Source: Brachypterus glaber (lineage: Eukaryota > Arthropoda > Insecta > Coleoptera > Kateretidae). Taken from it: DNA of 64,000 nucleotides. Positions 1 to 11,983 of the stretch are shown piece by piece. A program made the position numbers and the translations under genes. Where the stretch lies: positions 35,278,393 to 35,342,392 of the forward strand of contig OY294051.1 in assembly GCA_958510825.1 (NCBI GenBank), written 5' to 3'. Every line of letters begins with the position of its first letter. Position 1 is the first letter of the stretch. The notes beneath the pieces were generated by a model that saw nothing but the letters and a program-made list of their open reading frames with translations, did no database searches and was not told where the DNA came from.

Positions 1-134
1 AAATTAACCAAATCAAAGAATATGCCTGTAAAAATATTAAGATAAGTAATAAAACAATTTATAGGTATCAATTAGCGATGAAAAAAATATAAAAGTTGGT
101 TTGGCATATTATAAATCGTTAAAAAATAATCTTC
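1..134 (+). repeat. Dispersed repeat, left copy (truncated by window edge)
   Basis: This stretch matches positions 18767-18910 in direct orientation with small indels. Shared blocks include AAATTAACCAAATCAAAGAA, a run around AAAACAATTTAT, and ATATAAAAGTTGGTTT. The two copies diverge after a shared AAATCGTTAAAAAATAATC. The element type is unknown and the left end is off the window. Confidence 0.75.
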
Positions 135-479
135 CGAATTAAGCATCGAATTATCGGGAAAAATTCACAGTTTTTATTCAAATTTTCTGTCAAAGGAAAT
201 AATTACTCCATAGCATGGAGACTTGTGGCCGGCTATACAGTAAGGCCTTTGTGGAAATAATAGTTTGTTCAATTTGTATAAAAGGAGAAAATCTAACAAT
301 TGGGGTAAGAATCGAAACAACTTTAAGAATTGCAAAAATATGCACTGCAGTGGTTCGAAAGTCACTATAAGCCGGTGGAAACGCAGTAAATCGATTTCTT
401 GTAGTAGATTTGTCCTGTTTTGTATTTTTCCCATTTAAACATTATAATTTATTCGAATTTCGGGTTAGTGCACATTAGT
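135..479. other. No gene seen
   Basis: AT-rich sequence. The only reading frame of note (174-434, minus) is Leu/Phe-rich with no recognisable motif and no splice or promoter context. I see nothing else here. Confidence 0.6.
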
Positions 480-960
480 TCGAAGAGATATTAGCAAGTG
501 GCGAATCGCAGACTAAAAACCGTCGTCTCTGGGCCATAAATCGTCAAGTTGTTTTCGCGTTTCGTCGCGTTTTTCGAAAAGATTCATTTGGCGTCTCTGC
601 CCGAAAACTGGGAAAAACGGAAAACGGACCACTACAGGGAAATATATATCGGGCGACCTTTCGAGAGCTAAGAGAGAAAAGCTAGAAAGCATTTACCGAG
701 ACTAGAGGCACTAAATGGTTTTTATTTGACGTCAATGTTCTACTGTTCGTGGTCTGGTTCAGAAGTTTTGCGAAAAAGCGTCCGAAGTCACCTACACCCT
801 CCGAAGTCACCTCGGTTGACGGTACATATTAAAAATAATCATTATTGTTAACCGCTGGGGTGTTTTATCGAAGGACCTTTGGGACGTGAGGCAAAATAGA
901 GACTTACTTGTATTGTTCCAAGTGTCTTCTTGTACTTGGAGAAATGGCGTAAGTCCTATT
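480..960 (+). promoter_or_regulatory. CpG-rich candidate promoter / first exon
   Basis: CpG dinucleotides are far denser here than in the surrounding AT-rich sequence (for example TTTCGCGTTTCGTCGCG near 550). The block contains a full palindromic CRE site TGACGTCA at 727-734, an AT-rich TATATATC near 645, and a direct repeat CCGAAGTCACCT at 782-793 and 801-812. Near 943 the string ATGGC is followed at once by a perfect GTAAGT donor, which could be a start codon in a short first coding exon. No downstream exon can be tied to it. It could be the 5' end of the Dok-7-like gene or of another gene, or a diverged repeat. The promoter reading is inference. Confidence 0.35.
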
Positions 961-1162
961 TGCACTCGTTCTACGCGAAATGTTATTTATTGGATGTATT
1001 TTCATAGCGTGATTCATTACGAATAACTATTGTTATTTATTCTTTGGAAGCGATAGTGGCGTGAGTATCGCGCCCCTGACGAATTTAACGTATTGTCCGG
1101 ACCGTGTTGTTTTACTAACTCTTCAAAACTACTGAAATATCGCTTGACGCCAGCAACGTCAT

Positions 1163-2227
1163 AGAATAGAATAGAATAGAATTTATTTATTGTAGTCTGA
1201 TACAAATAAATGTATATTACATACGTCAATCTTACAAAATAACTAAGAACAAAAAGATAAAAAATAATTTAACAAAAAAAAAAATTACAATTTAAATTGA
1301 TTTAACAAGAAGTTAAAATTTGAACAAATCGATAGATACATTCAAAAACATTTAGTAAATACATTTAAAAATATTTAAATACATATAAAAACATTTAAGT
1401 ACATTTTAAAAACATTCATATTCAAATTAAATGGCTTAGGGCTTATCTTTAAAGAATTCTTCTAAAGTATAATATGCCTTTCTTTCGAGCATATTTCTCA
1501 AATCCTTTTTGAATGTATTCATATTATTTGTGTTTTTTATTAATTCCGGCAGTTTATTTAAAATCTTTGCGCCCATAAAACTTATTGACCTTTCGTATAA
1601 AGCAGTTTTATGCTTTTCAATCTTAAGAACACCTTCATTTCTTGTCCTATATTGACATTTGTTAACATCTGTATAAGTGTTAAGGTTTATTTTGGTATAT
1701 AATGCTGTTTTTAATATGTAAATACAGGGAACTGTCAATATATTTTTAGAAATAAAAGTATTCTTACAGGTTTCCCTAGGTTTCAGGTCAAAAATTAATC
1801 TAACAATTCTTTTTTGTGCAATAAGAATTCGCTCCATATTTGGAGTAGCTCCCCACAACAAGATGTCAAAGGCAATTCTACTATACACTAGTGAGTAGTA
1901 GACATTTAAAATTGATTTTTCAGTTAGGCATCTTTTCAGATTTAAGACAGCAAAATATGAACTATTTATTTTTTTGATAATAGCTTCTGTATTTGGACCC
2001 CAAGTTAAGTGGGAATCAAAAATTGAGCCTAAATATTTTGTTTCATTTTCAAAATGTATACCTGTATCATTAATTTTTAAAACTGGGTTAAATGGCATTT
2101 TCCTTCTGTTACAAAAATGTATGCATATTGTTTTTTCAGTATTTATGATTAGGCCGTTTTCAGCGCACCATTTTTTAAACTCGTCTATTACAGTTTGCAG
2201 GTAGTACGTAGTAGTACGTTAGGTAGT
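1163..2227 (-). mobile_element. 5'-truncated jockey-type non-LTR retrotransposon
   Basis: The element runs on the minus strand and keeps only the 3' part of the reverse transcriptase ORF plus a 3' UTR. It ends in a short tandem tail seen on the plus strand as GAATAGAATAGAATAG. A 7-bp candidate target-site duplication, ACGTCAT, lies at 1156-1162 and 2228-2234. That pattern, a 5' truncation with a simple-repeat tail and short duplication, is typical of LINE insertion. Confidence 0.8.
1436..2206 (-). pseudogene. Reverse transcriptase C-terminal fragment (LINE, jockey clade-like)
   Basis: The frame opens at the truncation point, without a start codon of its own, and runs to a stop at 1436. The first residues carry the end of the RT domain, a W-C-A-E-N-G-L-I-I-N-x-E-K-T block as in jockey-like RTs, followed by KYLGSIFDSHLTW and the LWGATPN region of the thumb/connection segment. 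The catalytic F-A-D-D part is missing, so it cannot encode an active enzyme. No internal stop or frameshift interrupts the remaining roughly 255 codons, which suggests a fairly recent insertion. The family assignment comes from motif order and not from a search. Confidence 0.8.
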
Positions 2228-2234
2228 ACGTCAT

Positions 2235-3063
2235 GCGCAGGAAACCTTATATTTGTCCGCATAAGAGACTAAAAATCTACTATTTACAGGATGTAAACTA
2301 AAGAATTATATTATAATTAATCTGAGCCATACTTTCGACGATTTCAATTGTTTGGATCCTTATTTGGCAGGGAGAAGTAATAGATTGCCAACTTGACGTT
2401 CTTTGTTACTAAAGTAACTATCTAGCGGCGATGATGTTAACTGTAACCACAAAAAAAGATGCTGGAGCTCAAAGTATCTTACCATAGAAGGTTGGGTTAG
2501 ATTATAGTAAGGCTGTCTTTGAAAATGAACTAACCTAAGATTTAATGTTAAAAGGAACTAAGGCTACAATACCTAACTTTATAAACTCGTTTGGACATTT
2601 CTTATTTTATATAAAAACAAAATGGATGGATGTATTTTGCATGTTAACAACGAACTTTTTGACGAATTGTCACATTTTAAGATAAAAGTGCCGCAACGCA
2701 AGCGCAGTCCTTTAAAATAAATCAAGTTAGTACTAATTTAGGTGAACTGCATGTAGTCGAGCCCTCATGATCCAGGGGTGGTCTAGGGGAGGGAAGTGGC
2801 AAGCTGCGTAGTTGTGTTGAAGTTAGAACTTTTACCTCAAGAAGGAGCATGATGAAATCTACCGTATGCTTTGTTTGAATCGTGAACCAACTACGGTGAG
2901 GGGCTGGTGGGGAGTGACTATTGTTTACACTTAGAACGCCTAAAAAGAAAGAAAGAATGTGTAAACTCACTGTCTAATGTCGTAAAATGACTGACAGGGG
3001 TACAGTGTTGCCGATTGGAAACATATACTTTGGATATTTTATTGTAAATTTTAAGAAACATTA
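2235..3063. other. No gene seen
   Basis: AT-rich sequence with slightly GC-richer patches near 2760-2900. The short minus-strand frames here lack recognisable motifs. Nothing supportable. Confidence 0.55.
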
Positions 3064-3488
3064 CACGGAAAAAAAAAATTATAGCTAGGAGCGCTATAAC
3101 AGACATACCAAGCAAATTATAATCGCTTATTATATAAATACAAGGCTTTCTCTTACAATTATGGCAGTCAGTGTAAAAATTTATATGAAATAGTTTAATT
3201 GTTTAGTGAATAATAAAATATAACAAATAGTATGGCATTTATAGCTTAAATAGATTTAATTATTGTCCGTGCTAATAATTTTTATAATATAATAAAATTT
3301 CTGTAAATTTATAATAGTGCCTGTAATAAATATAATCGTGTCTGTAATATATATAATCGTTTCCAATTTATTTTTAACATTATTAGTTATTGTGTCCCTT
3401 ATAATCTATAGCTTAAATCACTATAATTTGCCACTGTTACCAAATATCTTATAATGTATAGCGCAGAGCCCACTAATTTCTTTCCGTG
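3064..3488. mobile_element. MITE with TA target sites, copy A
   Basis: The element begins CACGGAAAAAAAAAATTATAG, ends TTTCTTTCCGTG, and is flanked by TA on both sides (3062-3063 and 3489-3490). The matching ends and TA duplication fit a Tc1/mariner-type non-autonomous element. It carries no coding frame. A nearly identical copy in opposite orientation lies at 22311-22733. Confidence 0.85.
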
Positions 3489-3490
3489 TA

Positions 3491-4948
3491 GTTCTGTATG
3501 AGTTTTGTATGAACTAGTAGTTTAATTTTAATAGATTTAAATATACTATATTATTAAACATAATTATAGTAAACACAATAAAGTTTTTTACATTTTTAAT
3601 TTAAGTATAATGATTTGAATTCATGATAAGGTGGAAACTACGCAACATCGCTACTAGGTAGCCTGAAAGTCGACTAGCGACATCTACATTTTACACCACA
3701 AAGCTGATCGCGTTTCTGTTAGTAAATAAACAAACAAAAAGATGACACATTCATAAACATTGGTCTGAAATTACTTCTTTAGTTAAAAGTTCTTTGGGAA
3801 CAACCAATGTAGTAGGCTGGCTTAATTCTCAGTTGTATGGAAAGTAGCTTTAAAAATATGCCATGTCAAAAATTGGATGGAGAACTCTATCTAAGACCAA
3901 AAATAGGATATTCGTTCTTTTGTTTGGGAATTAACTCTGTGAAATGAATGGGTGTGTTTATATGCAGATCAATTTATTGCGAGAACAAGATTTCGTTATA
4001 TTTTTATTGCCAGAACAGCGATAATAGTAGCGCATATATCTTTACATTATACTTACATGTATCGCATAGTACGAAATTTCCGTGATAAATCGCTATACTA
4101 GTTTTCTTTTTAACTTGTTTCAGTTTTTGTTCTTTAAAAATAAAGAAAAAATGGGATTTTGATTAATTTTTACTACACGTATGCCGTTTTTGAATTTGCA
4201 TAGAAGAAGGATACATAACGCATGCCGGCGAGCACGGGTTAAGTGTCCCTCTTCTTTGCAAACACACATCAGCTCACACTTTATATTTTTTACCAAAAGT
4301 AAAGCTGCTTACTTTTAAAAGGAAGCGCCATCTACCGATACTTTTGTATATTTCGAAAACAAAACGGAATCTAGTTATATAATGTTGTATAAAACATAAT
4401 TTTTAGTATTTTTGGTTAAAACAGACCTTATTTTAATATTAAACAGAAATTCGCTGTGTAGGTACATAAATTTGTTTTAACATACATCATATATTTGTTT
4501 AGTAAACAAATTATTTAATAATGTATTATATACTATTTTGAATTTTATATGAAAATTTGTTTTTTTTTTATTAAATTAACCCTTATTTAATAATATTTTT
4601 TATTATCAAAATAACAGGATATAAATTAAACCACTTTAGTCATCCAAATCCAAAATTCCATATTTTTGCACAATTGTTTTATATTTATATGAACATGGTG
4701 GCTTGTTATTTTGATGGCCTTTTCAATAATAATGTACCATAATATGAGTTACACCTTATTAAGGGTTAAATTAAAATTACTAAATGATTTAAATTTTAAA
4801 TTATTATTTTTAACTAAAAATAAATTAATATTGTTTCTTCAAATATTAATTAACCTAAATGGTAAAACTACATTTGAAGCCTCTGGTACCAAAAGAAGTT
4901 GTCACGTTTTTTTTTTAGATATAACTTACAGTACATAACTTACATTTT
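3491..4948. other. AT-rich sequence, no gene seen
   Basis: Very AT-rich with poly-T and poly-A runs. The small frame at 4711-4938 is Leu/Ile/Lys-rich, as expected by chance at this composition. Confidence 0.55.
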
Positions 4949-5201
4949 GTTTAACCTCGTACTATTCTACTTAATTAAGCATACCCTAAGTCCAGGACTT
5001 GTGTGGGCTAGTAGTAGAGGCTTTAGTTGACTTTCGAACCAATTTATAGGGAGTGTCTTCTTCACTTACGCCTTCGCTAAATTTTAATTATTAATTAACT
5101 GAAAAAAGGCAAATCGGCGCCGGTGAGAATCGAATTCACGCTATTTTGGGTAGTAAACTCGTCAAGTACGACGCGTTAGTCCACTACACCAATCCTCCCG
5201 T
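4949..5201 (-). mobile_element. tRNA-derived SINE, copy 1
   Basis: Read on the minus strand it starts with a tRNA-like head containing an A-box-like TTGGTGTAGTGG and a B-box-like GAATTCGATTCTC. It then passes through GGCGCCGATT into a body that ends near AGTAGAATAGTACGAGGTTAA. The body matches the element at 38543-38790 in the same orientation, but the tRNA-like heads are different sequences. The head is not a plausible functional tRNA because its stems are imperfect and it runs straight into the body. Confidence 0.8.
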
Positions 5202-6704
5202 TGTTTTATTCTTTTTGTAAGAGATTTGATTTTATTTGCAGTTCAACTTAATTATCTGTTGATTCTTAACAAATAACTCACTAGAAATTTGTCGTTATTA
5301 TATATTATGATAAAGCGTTTGAATGCAGTCAAATTTTCAATAATTTTAGTTAAATATCAACAAAATTTTTAACCTCTTTTTACCCCCTCGCCTTTAACAG
5401 ATCGATTTATTACCTAAACCATAGAAAAAATGTTATTTCTCCAAAATATAAATTTAATGTCTATTAAACAAACATTACAGCGACAATTGTTTCGACTTTT
5501 TTTTAACATAAAGTCATTTTCAAGCTACAAATAATGAAAAATTAGGCTGAAAATGGTACAATTCCCTTTAGAAAAACTTACTTTTTAAATTTATAAACAA
5601 ATTAACTTGAGTAAACATTATTAGAAATGTCATACTGACCTTAACTATATTATTTTTATAATATCTTAAAAATTTAAACAAAAAGGAAACTACAAATAAA
5701 ATAAAATAAATTAATGAAATCTAAAATTTAAAATTAAATAAAAATCTGGGACATCTATCATAAAATAATCCAAGCTATATTTCAAACAGACTAAAGGAAT
5801 TATCTTTAAACTGCAAAAAAGTAGTAAAAATAAAAAAGGAAAAAGATTAATTTAACTTGGTAATTGGAATAAAATTGGAGAGGCGGCACCAAATTCATAT
5901 CCAAAACTCAAAAACAAACCAAAAAGGAACTTTTTTCTATGGTTTATTTAAATCAACTCCAATATAAGTAAGGATCAAGAATTTCTTAATTTGATTTATT
6001 ACCTATTGATCGATTTTTATCGCTAAAAAAGCAACACTTTAAAAAAGACTTTGGCTCAAGCTTTATACCTTATTCGATAGCCCTTGGAATGCAGATTTAA
6101 TAGTATAAAAATCTAATTTTGAAAAATTTTAACATTACTTTTTGATCTTACATGCCTCAAAAACGTAACAATTTTACAATTTTAAACGTTCTTCCATCGT
6201 TGATATAATTTTGATCAGTATTAAACGTTTTGAAGTGAATCGTCCTATTTAGTATGCCATACTAGTTCTAATATTGGTCTATTAATTAAGCTGCCTGTTT
6301 AATATTCAAGCATGTCCCACCATTAACAGCCATACAAATGGCTTTGGGATCGTTACTATTGAACAAATTCCCTAATAATAATTACGGGCGTAGATTTACT
6401 GTTCCCTCTAAAACCATTACGAAATATAATTTTTCGTAAGACCTAGTGTACACGAAATAAAGAAAAATGCATGTTCACTATATATCCTCGTTAGGATATT
6501 TTTCTATCGCACGAGTACATTGTGCATATTTGAATGAAATGACAACTATGCACACTCATTTATCATAACGATTACAGATAGCATTCATTTTGACAAAAGT
6601 CGTTTGACGTTTATAAAATTTTGAAATGTCAAAATTAAACACAGGTAATTCTTTAAAATATACATTTTTAAAGAGTCTAGACTGTAGATCGAACGAAAAA
6701 TGTT
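5202..6704. other. AT-rich sequence, no gene seen
   Basis: Long AT-rich stretch with A/T homopolymers. No coding frame, RNA gene or clear repeat boundary can be supported. Confidence 0.55.
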
Positions 6705-6825
6705 GTTCGCAACTCGTTTGCGACAAGTCCTTAGTGTACTCGAATGATTTTTTGACTTCGCTTCGCGTCGTCAAAAAACTTCATTCTCGTGCACTAAGGA
6801 CTAAAGTCGCTTACTCGTTACGAAA
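6705..6825. repeat. Foldback hairpin
   Basis: Arms at 6727-6756 and 6770-6801 are near-complementary (GTCCTTAGTGTACTCGAATG against the reverse of a block ending GTGCACTAAGGAC). They enclose a CpG-rich loop, ACTTCGCTTCGCGTCG. It is one of several CpG-cored palindromes in the window. Confidence 0.7.
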
Positions 6826-7198
6826 ACTACTATTTCCTACGACCACCTATGCATATATGAAAACGCCAAATTTCACTCTATTTAGAGAGTAAAAAATTGT
6901 AATATTTTTTACACGCGCGAAAAAAATATAATACATGGAAAAGCAAAGCTTTCATGATTTTTTTTCACAATATTTACCATTTTATACACTTTTTTACATT
7001 ACATTTTTACGTATATATTTTTTTTCACTCTTATTAGTTACGATAATTCTGAATTATAAATCGTTTATATTTTAATGAGATAACAACCATTTGAACGAAC
7101 ATAACCTAACTAATTTTAACTGTCAAACTCTAGTCTAAGAAACAAAAGAAATCTACAAGAGAGCAGCGGGTTGGGGAGTATGAAAAAAGCTCGATTTA

Positions 7199-7350
7199 GA
7201 TAAAAAGAATAGTATATTCTATAACTAGTATGGAATAGACATTATTCCGCGCGAGCGGAAAGTTTGTCATACGAGCCGGCAGGCGAGTATGACGGTCCCG
7301 CGAGCGCGGAATGACTATTCCATACGTGTTGTAGACTATACTTTTTCTTC
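7199..7350. repeat. Foldback element with CpG-rich core
   Basis: Outer AT-rich arms (near 7203-7230 and 7320-7349) and inner GC-rich arms (ATTATTCCGCGCGAGCGG against the reverse of CCGCGAGCGCGGAATGA) form a nested palindrome centred near 7280. No coding capacity. Confidence 0.75.
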
Positions 7351-8293
7351 GACTAAAAATATGAAACACTGTATGGCTTTAAACTGCGGACAAGGTTAAA
7401 AACAATGTTTTTTGTGACTCGACATTGTAAATGCAACAAAACACATATTTTTAAATTAAACAATTAATGTTATTCAATAATTTTATTAAATCAGTACTTA
7501 AAAAAGATTTTTATTTAATTTTAGCACATATTTATAAATTATAATGCAAAAATTGAAGGTTATGTCAGATTGTTGTGACAAATATCAGGTTTAAATATTT
7601 AACAATAAATGGAGCAGTTTTAATTATTTTAAACTAAATTGATAAAAAACTGGGCAAGTATTAAGAAAAACTAATAAACTTTATGTAATATTAACGCAAA
7701 ACTTCAAATTGCATTAAATTATTCAATATTTTATGGTAAAATATATACATTTTTGCTAATTTTGCTACAGTTTTCTTTACTTTTATAAACAAGAGATGGC
7801 ACTACATGTGCTCATTCTAACACTTGATACGGAATATTCATACCGTATCTAAAGCTAGAATGGATTCATTCTGTGTTTGAAAAGTGTGTGTATTTGCTTA
7901 CATTCTAAAGCAGTCGTAGAAAAAGTTTCATACGCGTGTAGAAAAGCAAAGCTATTATGATTTTTTTTTTCTAAATATTTACTGTTTTATTGACGATTTG
8001 CATAACATTTTTAGTTATCTGAATATATTTTTTTCACTTTTCCACTTTTAGTTAAAATAATCCTGAATTAGAAATCGTTTTAATTTTGATGAGATAACAA
8101 CAATTTGAATAAAGATAACCTGACTAATTTTAACTGTCAAAATATAATCTAAGAAAACAAAGGAAATCTGCAACATAAAGTTGTTTCATACTTCCTACAC
8201 AGCTGGTCTGTTTAGGAAGTATGAAACAAACTTCTGGAAGAACCCACAGACACCTCATAAATTTTATTATGTAGATTTTTAGTGTAACAATAT
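7351..8293. other. AT-rich sequence, no gene seen
   Basis: No coding frame. A block near 7920-8160 resembles the sequence around 6900-7150 (both have AAAGCAAAGCT..ATGATTTTTTT, then GATAACAAC..TTTGAA..A and TAACTGTCAAA). This points to a diverged direct duplication of roughly 250 bp. Confidence 0.5.
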
Positions 8294-8459
8294 AGTTTGA
8301 CGCTCGGATCTGTGGCTACGGGAAATATGGTTGGAATGTGTGTGCAAGTGGGAGGCCCGTTGTAAGCACGCACGCCTTATAACGCTCTTGACGGAAAGAA
8401 GAGAGCGAATGCTTCCTCCCCCTTCCGTCGGAGACTTTCTTTCATGTGGAGAACTATAC
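8294..8459 (+). repeat. Conserved ~165-bp dispersed repeat, copy 1
   Basis: Matches 35421-35587 in direct orientation. The best-kept parts are GGATCTGTGGCTACGG, GAGGCCCGTTGTA, GCACGCACGCCTTATAACGC and TTGACGGAAAGAAG. The element is GC-richer than its surroundings and non-coding. It could be a SINE without a recognisable tRNA head or a decayed structural RNA. I do not recognise it. Confidence 0.75.
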
Positions 8460-10340
8460 AGAAATATATAATTTTCGGAAAATTATTTTCTAGTAGTTCT
8501 AATTCAATAAATCATGTAATCTCATAATGTGAGCGTTAATTAAATTTAAAACCATTAAAATATCTTTGCGAATATTAAGCAAAATTATATGAAATTATCT
8601 CCGACTAGGCACTTAGCAAATTACTAGGAAAAACCTAGTCCATTTTGTGTGTTTCGTCTGAAATTAGAAACAAATCGCTCATTATTCATGAACATATATT
8701 GCCCGTAAGGCATAGCCTGCCCTGTTTTTCAAACAATTCAAACAACTGTTCAAAACTTTCAAACAATGTATTTTAATATTAAAGTAGTGGTGGCACATTT
8801 TCATAAGCCCTCAGTCGTTTGAAGAGAACAACTTTCAAAAGGTCAAACCCCATTTTTATGTGATATGCGGTTGTCTCAAAATTGTAAAATATAGTAACCT
8901 AAAAAAAATTACTTAATTTTTGTTTTGGTTCTTATATATTAATATTGCAACTGCAAACTACTGAAAAATACTACGGCCAACAAAATAATAGTTTCCCCTG
9001 TAGGCCTAGGTTTATTAAAACAAAGCACCTTTTTTTTCGAAAAACGAAAAATTTTTAAAAAATAAATGTTCACCACCATTTTACCCCCTCACCGATTTTA
9101 CCAAAAACACTCCCAGTCTAAAACTTTGATTAATCAACGTATGATCCAAATTTAAAGTCTTTAGCTCAAAGCGTTCTCGACTTATCGTATCTTCAATTTT
9201 TAAATTACATCCGCCATATTGGACCCGCCACAGCGCGCCATATATATTTTGACACTAGATCTGTATTACCCCAATAACCCCGTTATGTTAAGTTTAACAA
9301 TTAAATACTAAACTACTATCGATATTTAAAATTTAGGTTCCGTAAAAAAATAAATCAAGTTTTTGTTTCTCCCAAAAAACCTTGACAATGGCATTTGACC
9401 CCTTATGAAAATTGTACTTTTCATTTTTGTTTACCCAGTGGTTTTCATTAAGAACTCTATACATTTTGGATGCCGGGCTAGTAATTTAACATTTTCCAAT
9501 TTTTTATTTTGCCAGAGGACATCATATTTAATATTGTTTGTTTTGTATGTATAACGCCTTATCTTTAGTGATTATTCAACAGATGCATTAGTTATGTTTG
9601 CTAAATATGTACATCGTATAGTGTTACACAAAAGATGGGGTGATAGAACAAGTGGTTCATTTATTATTGAGTATTTATCTAGTGCTTTAAAGTGGTTTCT
9701 AATATTTTATTAAAATGTGGCGTATACAGACAGTTTGTGTGACACGGAGAAATTATTAAAACAAGTACCCAATATTCAGATCAAGTGGCTCAAAATTTTA
9801 TATATCCGCAAGGATGTTTTAACTTAAAACGTTAAAAATATCGGAAGTCCATGTTTTGCAATTAATAAAACATATCGTTTGGACTTTTGCGCGAAAGTCA
9901 TTGCTTTTTGCAAATAACCATGTTTAAACAATTTCATGCGCGCCGTAAATTAAAAAATCGTTAGCGCAAAAGCGCTTGAGATTTAAAAAAATGTTTTCCA
10001 ATGTTTTTTGTAGAGAATTTAGTGCTAGACAAATTTTATAATAGGTTCTTTTTGTATAACTGCAAATCTGACGGAGATATTCGCGAAAAAGCACATGTGT
10101 GGCGACTAAAAGCGAAATAAAAAATTAAGCTCGCGTCGCAGACATGGGGACTTTTCACCCAATGTTTATAATGACAAAGCGAAAGTGTCGACAAAAATTT
10201 AGACAGGTCAGAATTTCTCTAACTACTAATATGAGTGTGCCTGATACTAGATAAATCACACAAAACTTACTCTACATCGAGTAGTAGTACTAGTAGTATT
10301 ACAGTTTATATCACCATTATCAAGTGAGCTAGGGAAAACC
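8460..10340. other. No gene seen
   Basis: AT-rich non-coding sequence. A GC-richer patch near 9200-9290 (CGCCATATTGGACCCGCC) hints at an old transposon but has no boundary I can define. Confidence 0.5.
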
Positions 10341-10548
10341 CTGTACGCTGATCGAGAAAACATTTTTCGCTTTATTCACGAAATAAATAAAGTCATGAGA
10401 TTGATGTATCTTTGTGCTCCATCTATTGCTATATGTAGGCAACTACTCATTTATTCTCCTAATCCTGAAGACTTTAAATGGTAGCAAGTTGAAAAAACTT
10501 GTATGTCTCAAGCACATAGTACCCTAAAACGTGTGGTTAGACGTAAAT
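10341..10548 (+). repeat. Diverged dispersed repeat, copy 1
   Basis: Aligns with 20231-20398 in direct orientation. Common points are CTGTACGCTGAT / TTGTACGCTGAT, GATTGATGTAT, CATCTATT, ATGTAG.CAACT.CTCAT, and TAAATGGTAG. The divergence is large, so this is an old family. Confidence 0.6.
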
Positions 10549-11245
10549 ATTAAGGATAAGAATTTTATTTAATTTTAAACAAAATCAAGATATCGACCCA
10601 ATTTTTTGCCATTTTCTCGAAAATTAAGTAAGTTAGAAAAAAGTTTTAACCAATATTCAGCCTTAAAACCCTAAGATTAAAAATTATTAATCTTGTTTTC
10701 CTAATTAAGAAACAATATACTGCCATCTGAAAGGGTAATCGAATAACATATTTTACTAATGGATTTTCTAAAATCTCTCCAACTGACTCCATTGTTTTCC
10801 CGCATTATCCTTTTGCTGCTGAAAAGTTTGTCCAAGCGAAATGCCGCGAAAACTTAGAAAATTAACGACACAGATTTTCGGTTTAAGGTTTAGCCGACGG
10901 ACCGTTTTGAACTAAAACTACGTTTGTCCGTCAGAACAAGGTACCATTTATTAGTAAGGAATTATTTGAAAAATTTTGAAATAAATAAACCTAAATAGAA
11001 GTTCAAGGACGAAAAATACTATTTTTTGGAAAATTACGGAGATCGCCATCGGAGCTCGGAGAGCGAGGTGGCAACCGTAATCGCCTTTAGCAGTTTTCGT
11101 CCGTCGATCCACTATTTTTATTCGACAACAAATTTGGGGTTAGAATTAAATACATTTATATTTTTGAAAACAAATTTGTGGTTAGAATTTAAATGTCAAC
11201 CAATTAACGTCGACAGTTTAACTTTTGCGGCCTAGGCCGCAGAAT
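10549..11245. other. No gene seen
   Basis: Non-coding apart from a short frame at 11026-11235 that crosses into the next repeat and shows no domain. Confidence 0.5.
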
Positions 11246-11983
11246 AGTTATTTATAATACAAGGGCGAAAAGTTAAATTTTTCGATTGAGTAGGTTTTTA
11301 GAAGCCGAGGGCCGGCCGATAGGGCCGGCCCGAGGGTAATAAGCCTACGAAATCGAAACTTAACTTTTTGCCCGTGTATTATACAATATTTTTTATTCGA
11401 TTGTTACTAATTATAATAAATTATTACTGTCTTATTACTTATTTAGTTATCCATGACAAATTGCTGTCCAGTCAAATCGCTACAAAAACAATTGAATCGT
11501 TTCTTTTGCTTGCTGTTTCATTTTTAAATTTAAAAAGCTATAGCTTGGTGATTAATTTCTGTTAAAATGTGTCTCTTGTGAAAATAATACTTGTGAAACC
11601 GTTCTATAAATATTATAAATATTGAAAGTGATTTTACAATTTAAATTTTGTGTTTTTAATTTATTTTAGTGGGTGAATACAGATTAATCAGTTGACATAT
11701 ATTTTGAGGTTATGCTATGGAAATTTTTTTATTTTGTATGAAATGATTATAATAACTGTATCTGGTCAAAAAGAAAATATAGTTTAAGACCAAAAGGTCA
11801 TATTTTTTTATAAATATTACAATAAAGGTAAAGCATGTTCTTTTAAAAAGCTTAAAAATAACAAGTTTTAGTTAGCGGGCAAAAAAAACTTTTTGGCCCT
11901 AGGGCCACAAAGTTCAACTTTTCGCCCGTAAAACATGAACAAAAAGTGTCGCTTTTAGAATCAATCGAATAAAAATAATTTTT
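11246..11983 (+). mobile_element. Non-autonomous element with GC-palindrome end, copy A
   Basis: Repeated in reverse orientation at 48963-49576. One end folds on itself: GGGCGAAAAGTTAAATTTTT pairs with the reverse of AACTTAACTTTTTGCCCG, around the GC palindrome GGCCGGCCGATAGGGCCGGCC near 11310. The far end carries a second gene-free block with TTTTGGCCCTAGGGCCACAAA. No coding frame. The family is unknown. Confidence 0.75.

Noticed and set aside
5110..5200. tRNA gene
   Set aside because: A and B boxes are present but stems are imperfect and the sequence continues into a repeated SINE body.
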